From: Rubrivivax sp.
Lineage (GTDB): Bacteria > Pseudomonadota > Gammaproteobacteria > Burkholderiales > Burkholderiaceae_C
Assembly: GCA_018780805.1 (NCBI GenBank)
Contig: JADMJD010000227.1
Coordinates: forward strand, 1-36,547
Length of the DNA stretch: 36,547 bases
Direction: 5' to 3'
The notes under the pieces are model-generated. The model was not told the origin of the DNA, did not search any database, and saw nothing but the letters and a program-made list of their open reading frames with translations. The position numbers and the translations under genes are program-made. Numbering within the stretch: the stretch's first letter is position 1; each line of letters begins with the position of its first letter. This document shows positions 1-8,120 of this stretch, piece by piece.

Positions 1-1127
1 CCGTGCGTGGCCTCGACCACCGGGCCGCCGGCCAGGATGAAGACAAACGACGGCAAGAAGGTGAAAAACGTGACCACGGTGGCGGCCAGCGCACCACCGA
101 GGAAGAGTGCGTCCGGCCCCAGCACCTGCTTGAGCCACCCGCCCACATAGCCCACGAAGGCCACCACCATGATCAGCGGGCCGGGCGTGGTCTCGCCCAA
201 GGCCAGGCCGTCGATCATCTGCGGGCCGCTGAGCCACTGGTGGGTCTCGACCGCGCCTTGGTAGACATAGGGCAGCACGGCGTAGGCGCCACCAAAGGTG
301 AGCAGCGCCGCCTTGGTGAAGAACCAGCCCATCTGCGTCAACGTGCCGTGCCAGCCATTCACGGCAACCAGCACCACCATCGCCAACAACCACAGGCCCA
401 CGCCGGCCGCCAGCACCTTGGCCAGGTGGCTGCGCGAAAAGCGCGCATGCAGGGGCGTCGGTGTGTGGTCGTCGATCAGCGCCGGCCCGTAGCCGGCCTG
501 GGCGCTGCCGTGTCCGCCGCCGAGCGCAAACACCTGCGGCCAGCGGCGGGCACCGAAATGCCCGATCAGGGCGGCCGCCAGCACGATGGCCGGGAACGGT
601 GTGTCGAAGGCAAAGATGGCGATGAACGAAGCCGCCGCAATGCCCCACATCCAGCGGTTCTTCAGTGCCCGCGTGCCGATGCGGTGCGCCGCGTGCAACA
701 CCAGCGCGGTCACGGCAGGCTTCAGGCCGTAGAAGATGCCGGCGACCAGCGGCACGTCGCCAAAACGCAGGTAGACCCAGCTCAGCGCGATCAGGATGAA
801 GAGCGAGGGCAGCACGAACAGCGCACCCGCCACGATGCCACCCCAGGTGCGGTGCATCAACCAGCCGATGTAGGTGGCGAGCTGCTGTGCCTCCGGCCCG
901 GGCAGCAGCATGCAGTAGTTCAACGCGTGCAAAAAGCGCTGCTCACTGATCCAGCGCCGCCGCTCCACCAGCTCGGTGTGCATGATGGCAATCTGCCCAG
1001 CGGGGCCGCCGAAGCTGATGAAACCGAGCTTGAGCCAGAAGCGGAAGGCTTCGGCAAAACTCACCGCGGCCGGTGCGGCCATGGGCGCAGCAGGCTCGTC
1101 GGCGGTGGGTGTTGTGGCGGTGGTCAT
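1..1127 (-). CDS. chrA: Chromate transporter ChrA (3' end cut by window edge)
   Basis: Inner-membrane chromate efflux protein of the CHR superfamily, which exports chromate from the cytoplasm. Visible on the minus strand are the two repeated CHR halves. The first has the motif FISFGGPAGQIAIMH near residue 35, and the second has the matching LLTFGGAYAVLPYV motif. Both are followed by long hydrophobic runs, as expected for a two-domain CHR protein of about 400 residues. About 375 residues are present and the C-terminus runs off the left edge. The ATG at 1127 overlaps the chrB stop in an ATGA (4 bp), so the two genes are translationally coupled. A short Ala/Thr-rich leader of about 22 residues precedes the CHR domain. 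Confidence in the family is high; chromate as substrate is inferred from the ChrB partner. Confidence 0.93.
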   Translation of the reverse strand, partial: MTTATTPTADEPAAPMAAPAAVSFAEAFRFWLKLGFISFGGPAGQIAIMHTELVERRRWISEQRFLHALNYCMLLPGPEAQQLATYIGWLMHRTWGGIVAGALFVLPSLFILIALSWVYLRFGDVPLVAGIFYGLKPAVTALVLHAAHRIGTRALKNRWMWGIAAASFIAIFAFDTPFPAIVLAAALIGHFGARRWPQVFALGGGHGSAQAGYGPALIDDHTPTPLHARFSRSHLAKVLAAGVGLWLLAMVVLVAVNGWHGTLTQMGWFFTKAALLTFGGAYAVLPYVYQGAVETHQWLSGPQMIDGLALGETTPGPLIMVVAFVGYVGGWLKQVLGPDALFLGGALAATVVTFFTFLPSFVFILAGGPVVEATH

Positions 1128-2068
1128 GTCGGCTGTCCAGGTGCGGCGTACAGCGCGTCGAAGACGTTCGCCGCGGCCAGGTTGAGTTGATCGTCGTCGG
1201 CGTGCACCTCCTGCAGGCCGGCGAGCACAACCTCCAGGCCGGCAGCCTCGGGCACCGGGATGCCGCCGACGTCGAGGAAGTGCACGGCACGCGCGATGCG
1301 CTGCAACCGGACATCGGCATCCAGCCCGAAGCTGGCCGCCAGCACCTCGACGCTCACACGCGAGCCGACGTGCGTGAAGCGCGCGCCGTCGTAGTCGAAG
1401 CCCAGTGCACCACGCGGCGCGGGGGTCGCCCCAGCCGGATCGGCCAGCCAGACGAAGCGCGCCTCGCGATCGATGAAGCGGCGGATCAACCAGGCGCAGG
1501 CCAGCCGATCCACCCACGGGCGCGCGCGTGTTGCCCAGCGCTTGCGCTGGAACTTGCGTGCATCCAGCCGTGGGATGCCGTGCGCCGCCTGCGCCACCGG
1601 CTCACCCCGCGAGAAGCGCGCATCGAGCGCCTGACGCAGGGCGTCGAGTTCGGCCTGCGCCTGCTCGGCCGCGGTACCCGGGCAGTAGTCGATGCGCCGA
1701 AGGGCCTGCAGCGCCTCGGCTGTGCTGCGCCAGCGGCGCCGGGCCGCGGTCTCTGCCAGCGCCGGCAGCGCCGCGGCCAGCGACTGCGCCTCCGCACGCC
1801 ACTGCCCGTAGGCCTCGGCGCGGTCAAAGAGTGCGCGCAGGTCGGCCTGCTGGGCTTCGTCGCGCGTCGACAGATCGAACACGCTGGCCTGGCCACCGTG
1901 GGCGCGGACCTCGGCCACCAGCGGTTCAAACAAGGCCGCCTGATCTTCGGGCAAAACGTAGACGCCGTCGCGCAGCGCGCCGCAGCCAAGCACCTTCAAG
2001 GCGCGCCATACACGCAGGCGCACGGCGTTGGGCTGGCTGGGCAAGGTCAGGAAAAGTACACGCCACAT
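1124..2068 (-). CDS. chrB: Chromate resistance regulator/protein ChrB
   Basis: A 314-residue ChrB family protein. In characterised chromate-resistance determinants ChrB is a chromate-responsive regulator of chrA, and some authors also assign it an accessory resistance role. The N-terminal part, beginning MWRVLFLTLPSQPNAVRLRV and containing ALRDGVYVLPE, is the winged-helix-like ChrB N domain. The C-terminal half (from about RPWVDRLACAWLIRRFID to the end) is the ChrB C domain, with conserved DPAG, FDYDGARFTH and HFLDVGG stretches. The ATG at 2068 was chosen because MWRVLFLTLP matches where ChrB proteins normally begin. The reading frame stays open further upstream to 2512, but that part covers the promoter and the kdpF region. 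There is no Shine-Dalgarno before the start; a -10-like TATGCT lies seven bases upstream on the coding strand, which suggests a leaderless mRNA. It forms an operon with chrA. Confidence 0.9.
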   Translation of the reverse strand: MWRVLFLTLPSQPNAVRLRVWRALKVLGCGALRDGVYVLPEDQAALFEPLVAEVRAHGGQASVFDLSTRDEAQQADLRALFDRAEAYGQWRAEAQSLAAALPALAETAARRRWRSTAEALQALRRIDYCPGTAAEQAQAELDALRQALDARFSRGEPVAQAAHGIPRLDARKFQRKRWATRARPWVDRLACAWLIRRFIDREARFVWLADPAGATPAPRGALGFDYDGARFTHVGSRVSVEVLAASFGLDADVRLQRIARAVHFLDVGGIPVPEAAGLEVVLAGLQEVHADDDQLNLAAANVFDALYAAPGQPT

Positions 2069-2080
2069 GCAAGCAGCATA

Positions 2081-2099
2081 TGCTACTTCTGTTGTAGCA
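2081..2099. promoter_or_regulatory. Perfect inverted repeat in the chrB promoter, candidate ChrB operator
   Basis: TGCTAC and GTAGCA form perfect 6-bp arms around a 7-bp spacer, 13 bp upstream of the chrB start codon. On the chrB strand the dyad lies directly upstream of, and by one base abuts, the candidate -10 hexamer TATGCT (2080 to 2075). A bound protein would therefore block RNA polymerase. The dyad is seen directly; ChrB as ligand is an inference from autoregulation in the family. Confidence 0.5.
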
Positions 2100-2232
2100 A
2101 ACGCTATTTGCGTGGAGCGCGTACCCGGATTCGGCCAGGCGCCGTCGATCACGCAGAACTGCATCAGCAGACTCTTTGCAGAGGGATGCCAGCCCCCAAA
2201 GCCAGCGTGAACCTGAGGGCCGACGCTGCCAT

Positions 2233-2281
2233 CTTGATGGGAACTTGACGCCCAGCACGCGATTCTTGGTGCCAGCTTGAT
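2233..2281 (+). promoter_or_regulatory. Two 11-bp-phased direct-repeat boxes upstream of kdp, candidate KdpE sites
   Basis: Box 1 is CTTGAT-N5-CTTGAC (2233-2249) and box 2 is CTTGGT-N5-CTTGAT (2265-2281). In both the repeat unit recurs every 11 bp, and the boxes start 32 bp apart, about three helical turns. Tandem direct repeats with 10-11 bp phasing are the usual target of OmpR/PhoB-family regulators, to which KdpE belongs. The downstream box ends 42 bp before the first start codon of the operon. The same pattern occurs upstream of ktrB at 13752-13768. KdpE binding is inferred. Confidence 0.45.
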
Positions 2282-2323
2282 GGGTCTTGTCCGAGCATCT
2301 GGCTTCAACGGATCGGAGCTTGC

Positions 2324-2425
2324 ATGGACATCGTCTTTCTCACCGCAGCCGGCCTGGGCTGGGCCGCGGTTCTTGGCTTGGCCTGCGGGTGCGAGCGCCT
2401 GCAGCAAAGCAGGGTGAAGCCTTGA
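2324..2425 (+). CDS. Small membrane ORF preceding kdpF
   Basis: A 33-residue ORF, beginning [20 protein letters not shown] and ending in [13 protein letters not shown]. One hydrophobic helix covers about residues 4-21, followed by a short basic tail with two cysteines. It starts at the ATG at 2324 after CGGAGC at 2313-2318, a weak ribosome site. Its TGA overlaps the TTG start of kdpF (TTGA), so it would be translationally coupled to the Kdp subunits. From memory, comparable short ORFs with a C-E-R-L tail occur upstream of kdpF in other beta-proteobacteria, but no function is known to me. It could be a leader peptide or a small KdpFABC-associated subunit. Confidence 0.55.
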   Translation: MDIVFLTAAGLGWAAVLGLACGCERLQQSRVKP

Positions 2426-2514
2426 GCGGATGGGATCTGGTGGGCGGTCTGCTCGCGGCAGGCCTGCTCGTCTACCTGGTCGCCGTGCTGCTGCGGCCGG
2501 AGGACTTTTCATGA
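2422..2514 (+). CDS. kdpF: K+-transporting ATPase subunit KdpF
   Basis: A 30-residue single-span protein, (M)[20 protein letters not shown] followed by VLLRPEDFS. KdpF stabilises the KdpFABC complex in the inner membrane, where it packs beside KdpA and KdpB. The family hallmarks are visible: a very short length, one transmembrane helix, and a C-terminal LLRPE-F motif. The start is a TTG at 2422 that overlaps the stop of the preceding small ORF. The stop TGA at 2512 overlaps the kdpA ATG. The rare TTG start combined with tight overlaps on both sides suggests that its synthesis depends on coupled translation. Confidence 0.9.
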   Translation: MSGWDLVGGLLAAGLLVYLVAVLLRPEDFS

Positions 2515-4304
2515 ACGCGCCGGCATGGATGCAGCTGCTCGCCTATCTCGCCTTCCTGCTGCTGCTGTCCTGGCCGCTGGGCCGCGCGATGGAGGCGGTC
2601 ATGGCGGGGCGCTTCGCCTGGGGCCAACGGGTCGAGACGCCGCTCTTCCGTCTCGCCGGCATCGACGCCGAACAGGAGCAGAACTGGCTGTCCTACACCG
2701 TCGGGCTGCTGGTGTTCAATGGCATCGGCGTGCTGGCGGTCTATGCGCTGCAGCGCCTGCAAGGGGGCCTGCCCCTCAACCCCCAGGAGATGGCGGCCGT
2801 GTCGCCCGACTCCGCCTTCAACACAGCGGTCAGTTTCGTCACCAACACCAACTGGCAAGGCTACGGCGGCGAGTCCTCGATGAGCTACCTCACGCAGATG
2901 CTGGCGCTGACGGTGCAGAACTTCCTGTCCGCGGCCACCGGCATCGTCGTGGTCATCGCGCTGATGCGCGGCTTTGCGCGGCACGCGGTGCAGGGCCTTG
3001 GCAACGTGTGGGTGGATCTGACCCGCGTCACGCTGTGGGTCCTGCTGCCTTTGTCCTTCGTCTTTGCGCTGGTGCTGGCGGGGCAAGGCGTGATCCAGAA
3101 CCTGAAGCCCTACCAGTCCGTCCAGACGCTGGAAGCCGTCACCTGGCAGCAGGCGAAGACGGGTGCGGACGGTCAGCCCGTCAAGGACGGCCAGGGCCAG
3201 CCGGTGATTGAGGCCCGGAGCTCGCCTGCGCAGACGCTCGCCATGGGCCCGGTCGCGTCGCAACTGGCCATCAAGATGATCGGCACCAACGGCGGCGGCT
3301 TCTTCAACGCGAACTCGGCCCATCCGTACGAGAACCCGACGGCGCTGACCAACTTCCTGCAGATGCTGTCGATCTTCCTGATCCCGACCGCGCTGTGCTT
3401 CGTGCTCGGGCGCATGGTGGGTGATCTGCGCCAGGGCTGGGCGGTGCTGGCGGCAATGACGCTGGTCTTCGTCGTCGCCGTCGTCGCCGCGACGACCGCC
3501 GAGCAGCAAGGCAATCCGGTGCTGGCATCGATGGGCGCCGACCAGAACGAGAGCGCGACGCTGTCGGGCGGCAACATGGAGGGCAAGGAGGTCCGCTTCG
3601 GCATCAATGCTTCCACGCTGTTCGCCACCATCACCACGGCGGCGAGCTGCGGGGCGGTGAACTCGATGCACGACAGCTACACGCCGCTGGGTGGCGCGGT
3701 GCCGCTGGTGATGATCCAGCTCGGCGAGGTGATCTTCGGCGGTGTGGGCTCGGGTCTGTACGGCATGCTCGTCTTTGCGGTGATGGCGGTTTTCATCGCC
3801 GGGCTGATGATCGGCCGCACCCCTGAGTACCTGGGCAAGAAGATCGAGTCCCACGAGATGAAGATGGTGGCCATCGCCATCCTCGTCACGCCGCTGCTGG
3901 TGCTCGGCGGCACCGCCTTGGCGGTGATGAGCGAGCTCGGCCGCGCCGGCATCCAGGATCCCGGCCCACACGGCTTCACCGAGGTGCTGTACGCGCTGTC
4001 TTCGGCGGCCAACAACAACGGCAGCGCCTTTGCAGGCCTGTCGGCCAACACGCCCTTCTACAACGGGCTGCTGGCTGCGGCCATGTGGTTCGGTCGCTTT
4101 GCCGTCATCGTGGCGGTGCTGGCGATGGCCGGCTCGCTGGCGGCCAAGAAACGCATCGCGGTGACCGAGGGCACCCTGCCCACACACGGGCCGCTGTTTG
4201 TCGTGCTGCTGATCGGCACCGTGGGGCTGGTCGGGCTGCTGAACTACGTCCCGGCGCTGGCCCTGGGGCCGGTGGTCGAGCACCTGATGCTGTACGCACG
4301 CTGA
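2511..4304 (+). CDS. kdpA: K+-transporting ATPase potassium-binding subunit KdpA
   Basis: A 597-residue polytopic channel-like subunit of the high-affinity KdpFABC K+ pump. It selects K+ from the periplasm and passes it to KdpB. The four pore-loop (selectivity-filter) regions are recognisable: [49 protein letters not shown] and [15 protein letters not shown]. It is somewhat longer than the 557-residue E. coli protein. The extra length includes a hydrophilic periplasmic insert around residues 205-235, rich in Gly, Gln and Lys, before the second filter. The ATG at 2511 overlaps the kdpF stop by 4 bp; kdpB follows after 9 bp. It is expected to be expressed only at low external K+. Confidence 0.97.
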   Translation: MNAPAWMQLLAYLAFLLLLSWPLGRAMEAVMAGRFAWGQRVETPLFRLAGIDAEQEQNWLSYTVGLLVFNGIGVLAVYALQRLQGGLPLNPQEMAAVSPDSAFNTAVSFVTNTNWQGYGGESSMSYLTQMLALTVQNFLSAATGIVVVIALMRGFARHAVQGLGNVWVDLTRVTLWVLLPLSFVFALVLAGQGVIQNLKPYQSVQTLEAVTWQQAKTGADGQPVKDGQGQPVIEARSSPAQTLAMGPVASQLAIKMIGTNGGGFFNANSAHPYENPTALTNFLQMLSIFLIPTALCFVLGRMVGDLRQGWAVLAAMTLVFVVAVVAATTAEQQGNPVLASMGADQNESATLSGGNMEGKEVRFGINASTLFATITTAASCGAVNSMHDSYTPLGGAVPLVMIQLGEVIFGGVGSGLYGMLVFAVMAVFIAGLMIGRTPEYLGKKIESHEMKMVAIAILVTPLLVLGGTALAVMSELGRAGIQDPGPHGFTEVLYALSSAANNNGSAFAGLSANTPFYNGLLAAAMWFGRFAVIVAVLAMAGSLAAKKRIAVTEGTLPTHGPLFVVLLIGTVGLVGLLNYVPALALGPVVEHLMLYAR

Positions 4305-4313
4305 AAGACATCC

Positions 4314-6401
4314 ATGAGCCGACAAGCCCTGACCCTGTTCGACCCCGCGCTGGTGCAACCTGCGCTGGTCGACGCCTTCCGCAAGCTCGACCCACGCGTG
4401 CAGTGGCGCAACCCGGTGATGTTCGTCGTCTACGTGGGCAGTGCCTTCACCACCGCGCTTGCTGCTGCACAGCCGGAGGTCTTCACCGTCGGCGTGGCCC
4501 TGTGGTTGTGGTTCACCGTGCTCTTCGCCAACTTCGCAGAAGCCATGGCCGAGGGCCGCAGCAAGGCGCAGGCGGCCTCGCTGCGCGGCCTGAAGAAGAA
4601 GACCTGGGCCAAGAAGTTGCAGGGTGCCGAATCCGACTATCGCCGCGGCGCGCTGCGCTCGACCATGAAGTGGCACCCCCTGGAGGCCGACAGCCTGCGC
4701 AAGGGCGACATCGTGCTGGTCGAGGCCGGTGACACCATCCCGGCCGACGCCGAAGTGATCGACGGCGTGGCCTCGGTCGACGAGAGCGCCATCACGGGTG
4801 AATCGGCGCCGGTCATCCGCGAATCCGGCGGTGACTTCTCGGCCGTCACCGGCGGCACGCGCGTGCTGTCGGACTGGATCGTCGCCCGCGTGGCCGTCAA
4901 CCCGGGCGAGACCTTCGTGGACCGCATGATCTCGATGGTCGAAAACGCCAAGCGGCACAAGACACCCAACGAGATCGCGCTGACCATCTTGCTGGTGGCG
5001 CTGACCATCGTCTTCCTGGGCGTGGTGGTCACGCTGCTGCCGTTCTCGGCCTTCGGCGTACAGGCGGCCGGTGCTGGGCAACCGGTGAGCCTGGTGATCC
5101 TGGTCGCGCTGCTGGTGTGCCTGATCCCGACCACCATCGCCGGCCTGCTGTCGGCCATCGGTGTGGCGGGCATGAGCCGCATGATGCAGGCCAATGTGAT
5201 CGCCACCTCGGGCCGCGCGGTAGAAGCAGCGGGCGACGTGGACGTGCTTCTGCTCGACAAGACCGGCACCATCACGCTGGGCAACCGGCAGGCCAGCGCC
5301 TTCATCCCGGCAGCGGGCGTCAAGGAAGCTGATCTGGCCGACGCCGCCCAGCTGGCCTCGTTGGCCGACGAGACGCCTGAAGGCCGCAGCATCGTCGTGC
5401 TGGCCAAGCAGAAGTTCCAGCTGCGTGAACGCGACGTCGAGTCGCTGGGCGCCAGCTTCGTGCACTTCACCGCGCAGACGCGCATGAGCGGCGCCGACCT
5501 GGCCGGGCCTGCGGCCCAGCCGCGGCAGTTGCGCAAGGGTGCGGCCGACGCCATCCGGCGACATGTCGAGTCGCAGGGCGGCACGTTTCCGGCCACGCTG
5601 CAGGGCGTGGTGGAAGATGTGGCGCGTCGCGGCAGCACGCCGCTGGTCGTCGCCGACGGCGCGCGTGCCCTGGGCGTTGTTGAGCTGAAGGACATCGTCA
5701 AGGGCGGCATCAAGGAGCGCTTTGCCGAACTGCGCCGCATGGGCATCAAGACGGTGATGGTGACCGGCGACAACCGGCTGACCGCCGCAGCGATCGCGGC
5801 CGAGGCCGGCGTCGACGATTTTCTGGCCGAGGCCACGCCCGAAGCCAAGCTGAAGCTGATCCGCGAGCACCAGGCCGCGGGGCGGCTGGTGGCGATGACG
5901 GGCGACGGCACCAACGACGCGCCCGCACTGGCCCAGGCTGACGTGGCCGTGGCCATGAACACCGGCACCCAGGCCGCCAAAGAGGCGGGCAACATGGTCG
6001 ACCTGGACAGCAATCCGACCAAGCTGATCGAGATCGTCGAGACCGGCAAGCAGATGCTGATGACGCGCGGCTCACTCACCACCTTCAGCATCGCCAACGA
6101 CATCGCCAAATACTTCGCCATCGTGCCGGCGGCCTTCGTGGCCACGTATCCGCAGCTGGGCGCACTGAATGTGATGCAGCTCAGCAGCCCGAACTCGGCC
6201 ATCCTGTCGGCGGTGATCTTCAACGCGCTGATCATCGTTGTGCTGATCCCGCTGGCGCTCAAAGGCGTGGCCTACCGGGCTGTGGGCGCCGCGTCGCTGC
6301 TGCGGCGCAACCTGCTGGTCTACGGGCTGGGTGGCGTCGTCGTTCCCTTCGTCGGCATCAAGCTGATCGACCTGGGGCTGACGGCCCTCGGGCTGGCTTG
6401 A
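4314..6401 (+). CDS. kdpB: K+-transporting P-type ATPase subunit KdpB
   Basis: A 695-residue catalytic P-type ATPase subunit that hydrolyses ATP to drive K+ uptake through KdpFABC. The motifs are intact. The phosphorylated Asp is D315 in DKTGT. The actuator-domain TGES is at residues 161-164 (its Ser corresponds to the inhibitory phosphoserine of E. coli KdpB). [14 protein letters not shown] lies in the nucleotide-binding domain, and [20 protein letters not shown] is the hinge motif. The length is close to E. coli (682). It starts at the ATG at 4314. It is followed after 23 bp by the kdpC GTG start. Confidence 0.97.
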   Translation: MSRQALTLFDPALVQPALVDAFRKLDPRVQWRNPVMFVVYVGSAFTTALAAAQPEVFTVGVALWLWFTVLFANFAEAMAEGRSKAQAASLRGLKKKTWAKKLQGAESDYRRGALRSTMKWHPLEADSLRKGDIVLVEAGDTIPADAEVIDGVASVDESAITGESAPVIRESGGDFSAVTGGTRVLSDWIVARVAVNPGETFVDRMISMVENAKRHKTPNEIALTILLVALTIVFLGVVVTLLPFSAFGVQAAGAGQPVSLVILVALLVCLIPTTIAGLLSAIGVAGMSRMMQANVIATSGRAVEAAGDVDVLLLDKTGTITLGNRQASAFIPAAGVKEADLADAAQLASLADETPEGRSIVVLAKQKFQLRERDVESLGASFVHFTAQTRMSGADLAGPAAQPRQLRKGAADAIRRHVESQGGTFPATLQGVVEDVARRGSTPLVVADGARALGVVELKDIVKGGIKERFAELRRMGIKTVMVTGDNRLTAAAIAAEAGVDDFLAEATPEAKLKLIREHQAAGRLVAMTGDGTNDAPALAQADVAVAMNTGTQAAKEAGNMVDLDSNPTKLIEIVETGKQMLMTRGSLTTFSIANDIAKYFAIVPAAFVATYPQLGALNVMQLSSPNSAILSAVIFNALIIVVLIPLALKGVAYRAVGAASLLRRNLLVYGLGGVVVPFVGIKLIDLGLTALGLA

Positions 6402-6424
6402 GCCCATTCATCCAGGAGCCCCAC

Positions 6425-7000
6425 GTGAACTTCCAACTTCGCCCCGCGCTGACGCTGTTTGCCGTGCTGTCCCTGCTGACGGGCCTGGCCTATCCTCTGG
6501 CGGTGACCGGCATCGCGCAGTTCGCCTTTCCTGATCAGGCCAACGGCAGCCTCATCACCCGCGACGACAAGTTGATCGGCTCGGACCTGATCGGCCAGGC
6601 CTTCGGCGACCCCAAGCACTTCTGGGGTCGGCCCTCCGCGACGTCGCCCATGCCCTACAACGCCAGCGGCTCGTCGGGCTCGAACCTGGGGCCCAGCAGC
6701 CCCGCGCTGGCCGACGCCGTGGAGGCCCGCATCGCGTCACTGCGCGCTGCCGATCCGACCAACATCGCCCCCGTGCCGGTGGATCTGGTCACGGCGTCGG
6801 CCAGCGGGCTGGACCCGCACATCAGCCGTGCCGCCGCCGACTACCAGGCGGCGCGCGTGGCGCGCGAACGCGGCCTGCCGGTGGCGGCAGTGCAAGCCTT
6901 GATCGAGCAGCACAGCGAGGCTGCTCTGCTCGGTTTCATCGGTGAGCCTCGCGTGCACGTGCTGCGGCTGAACCTGGCGCTGACCACGGCAGTGCGTTGA
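6425..7000 (+). CDS. kdpC: K+-transporting ATPase subunit KdpC
   Basis: A 191-residue subunit with one N-terminal transmembrane helix (about residues 7-27) and a periplasmic domain. In KdpFABC it acts near KdpA and raises K+ affinity and ATP coupling. Typical KdpC features are the LTGLAYPLAVTGIAQ helix, the stretch GSDLIGQAFGDPKHFWGRPS and, further on, SGSNLGPSSPALADAV. The GTG at 6425 is preferred over the in-frame TTG at 6398: AGGAG (6414-6418) sits six bases before the GTG, and the TTG lies inside the last codons of kdpB. The C-terminal part, with ALIEQHSEAALLGFIGEPRV, is the conserved KdpC ending. Confidence 0.96.
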   Translation: MNFQLRPALTLFAVLSLLTGLAYPLAVTGIAQFAFPDQANGSLITRDDKLIGSDLIGQAFGDPKHFWGRPSATSPMPYNASGSSGSNLGPSSPALADAVEARIASLRAADPTNIAPVPVDLVTASASGLDPHISRAAADYQAARVARERGLPVAAVQALIEQHSEAALLGFIGEPRVHVLRLNLALTTAVR

Positions 7001-7003
7001 GGC

Positions 7004-7153
7004 ATGGCTGACCTGTGGGGCGCGCTGGGCGCCATGGCGACGATCATCATCCCCATGGCCCTGGCGGGATGGCTGCTGGGTCGCAAGGAGCGCTCGCGCC
7101 GGGGGCATGATGTCGCACCCCAGCGCAGGAGACAGCACGAGGATGGCGAGTAG
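7004..7153 (+). CDS. Small membrane protein between kdpC and corA
   Basis: A 49-residue ORF. One hydrophobic segment (about residues 6-25, ALGAMATIIIPMALAGWLL) is followed by a strongly basic, hydrophilic tail with GRKERSRR and QRRRQ. The pattern predicts a single-span protein with a cytoplasmic positive tail. The ATG lies 3 bp after the kdpC stop and the TAG directly abuts the corA ATG, so it sits in a continuous translational run with no free space. This argues for a real gene. I do not recognise the family. A role with CorA or KdpD, both immediately downstream, is only a positional guess. Confidence 0.6.
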   Translation: MADLWGALGAMATIIIPMALAGWLLGRKERSRRGHDVAPQRRRQHEDGE

Positions 7154-8119
7154 ATGCTGATCAATTGTGTGGCCTACCAGGACGGCAGGAAGCTCGCCGA
7201 CATTGCCGTCGAGGACATCGACCATTGGCTGGGCAAGCCGGACTGCTTCGTCTGGGTGGCCCTGCGCGACGCCACCGACGACGAGTTGCGGCAGATGCAG
7301 CACGAGTTCGACCTGCACGAGCTGGCCGTGGAAGATGCCCGCCACGGGCACCAGCGCCCGAAGATCGAGGAGTACGGGGCCACCCTGTTCGTGGTGATGA
7401 AGTTGCCGGAGCTGCGGCAAGGTGAACTGGAGACCGGCGAAGTGGCCGTCTTCGTCGGCCAGAACTTCGTGCTCTCCGTGCGCAACAACAGCCAGCAAGG
7501 CTTTCTCGGGGTGCGAGAGCGTTGCGAGCGCGAGCCCGATCACCTGAGGCAGGGGGCAGGATTTGTGCTGTACGCGCTGATGGACGCTGTGGTGGACCGC
7601 TACTTCCCGGTTCTGGACACCTTGGAGGTGGACCTGGAGCAGATCGAGAGCCAGATCTTCGAGCGCGGTGCCGCGCGCTGGAACATCCAGCGCCTGTATG
7701 ACCTGAAACGCCGGGTCACCGTGCTTCGTCACGTCGTCGCGCCCTTGCTGGAGGTGGCCGGCAAGCTGCATGGCGGGCGTGTGCCGGCGGTGTGCGCCCG
7801 CAGCCAGGACTACTTTCGCGATGTACACGACCACCTGGCTCGCATCCACACGGCCATCGACGGCATCCGGGACACCATCGCCACCGCCATCCAGGTCAAC
7901 CTGTCGATGGTGACGATCGAGGAGTCGGAGACCACCAAGCGTTTGGCAGCCTGGGCGGCTATCTTTGCGGTCTCGACGGCGCTGGCGGGCATCTGGGGCA
8001 TGAACTTCGAACACATGCCTGAGCTCAAGTGGGCCTGGGGCTACCCCATGGCGCTGGGGGCCATCGCTGGCTCGGCCGGTCTGCTGTTCTGGCGCTTCAG
8101 GCGCTCGGGTTGGCTGTGA
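7154..8119 (+). CDS. corA: CorA-family divalent cation transporter
   Basis: A 321-residue CorA-like channel for Mg2+, Co2+ or another divalent cation, acting as an inner-membrane pentamer. The large N-terminal cytoplasmic domain (residues 1 to about 255) includes the long stalk helix. Two C-terminal transmembrane helices flank the diagnostic GMN motif, here WGMNFEHMPEL with GMN at residues 282-284. The C-terminus FWRFRRSGWL is basic, as usual. The gene starts directly after the preceding small ORF and ends one base before the kdpD start, so it is an integral member of the kdp transcript and not a neighbour by chance. Whether it carries Mg2+ or another ion cannot be read from the sequence. Confidence 0.9.
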   Translation: MLINCVAYQDGRKLADIAVEDIDHWLGKPDCFVWVALRDATDDELRQMQHEFDLHELAVEDARHGHQRPKIEEYGATLFVVMKLPELRQGELETGEVAVFVGQNFVLSVRNNSQQGFLGVRERCEREPDHLRQGAGFVLYALMDAVVDRYFPVLDTLEVDLEQIESQIFERGAARWNIQRLYDLKRRVTVLRHVVAPLLEVAGKLHGGRVPAVCARSQDYFRDVHDHLARIHTAIDGIRDTIATAIQVNLSMVTIEESETTKRLAAWAAIFAVSTALAGIWGMNFEHMPELKWAWGYPMALGAIAGSAGLLFWRFRRSGWL

Positions 8120-8120
8120 C

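Noticed and set aside
2472..5870. 1132-codon open frame on the minus strand opposite kdpF-kdpA-kdpB
   Set aside because: It is His/Arg/Gln/Asp-rich without domains and mirrors the third-position GC bias of the kdp genes. The plus-strand kdp products are unmistakable.
6398..6424. TTG at 6398 as the kdpC start
   Set aside because: It lies within the end of kdpB without a ribosome site, whereas GTG 6425 has AGGAG six bases upstream and matches the family N-terminus.
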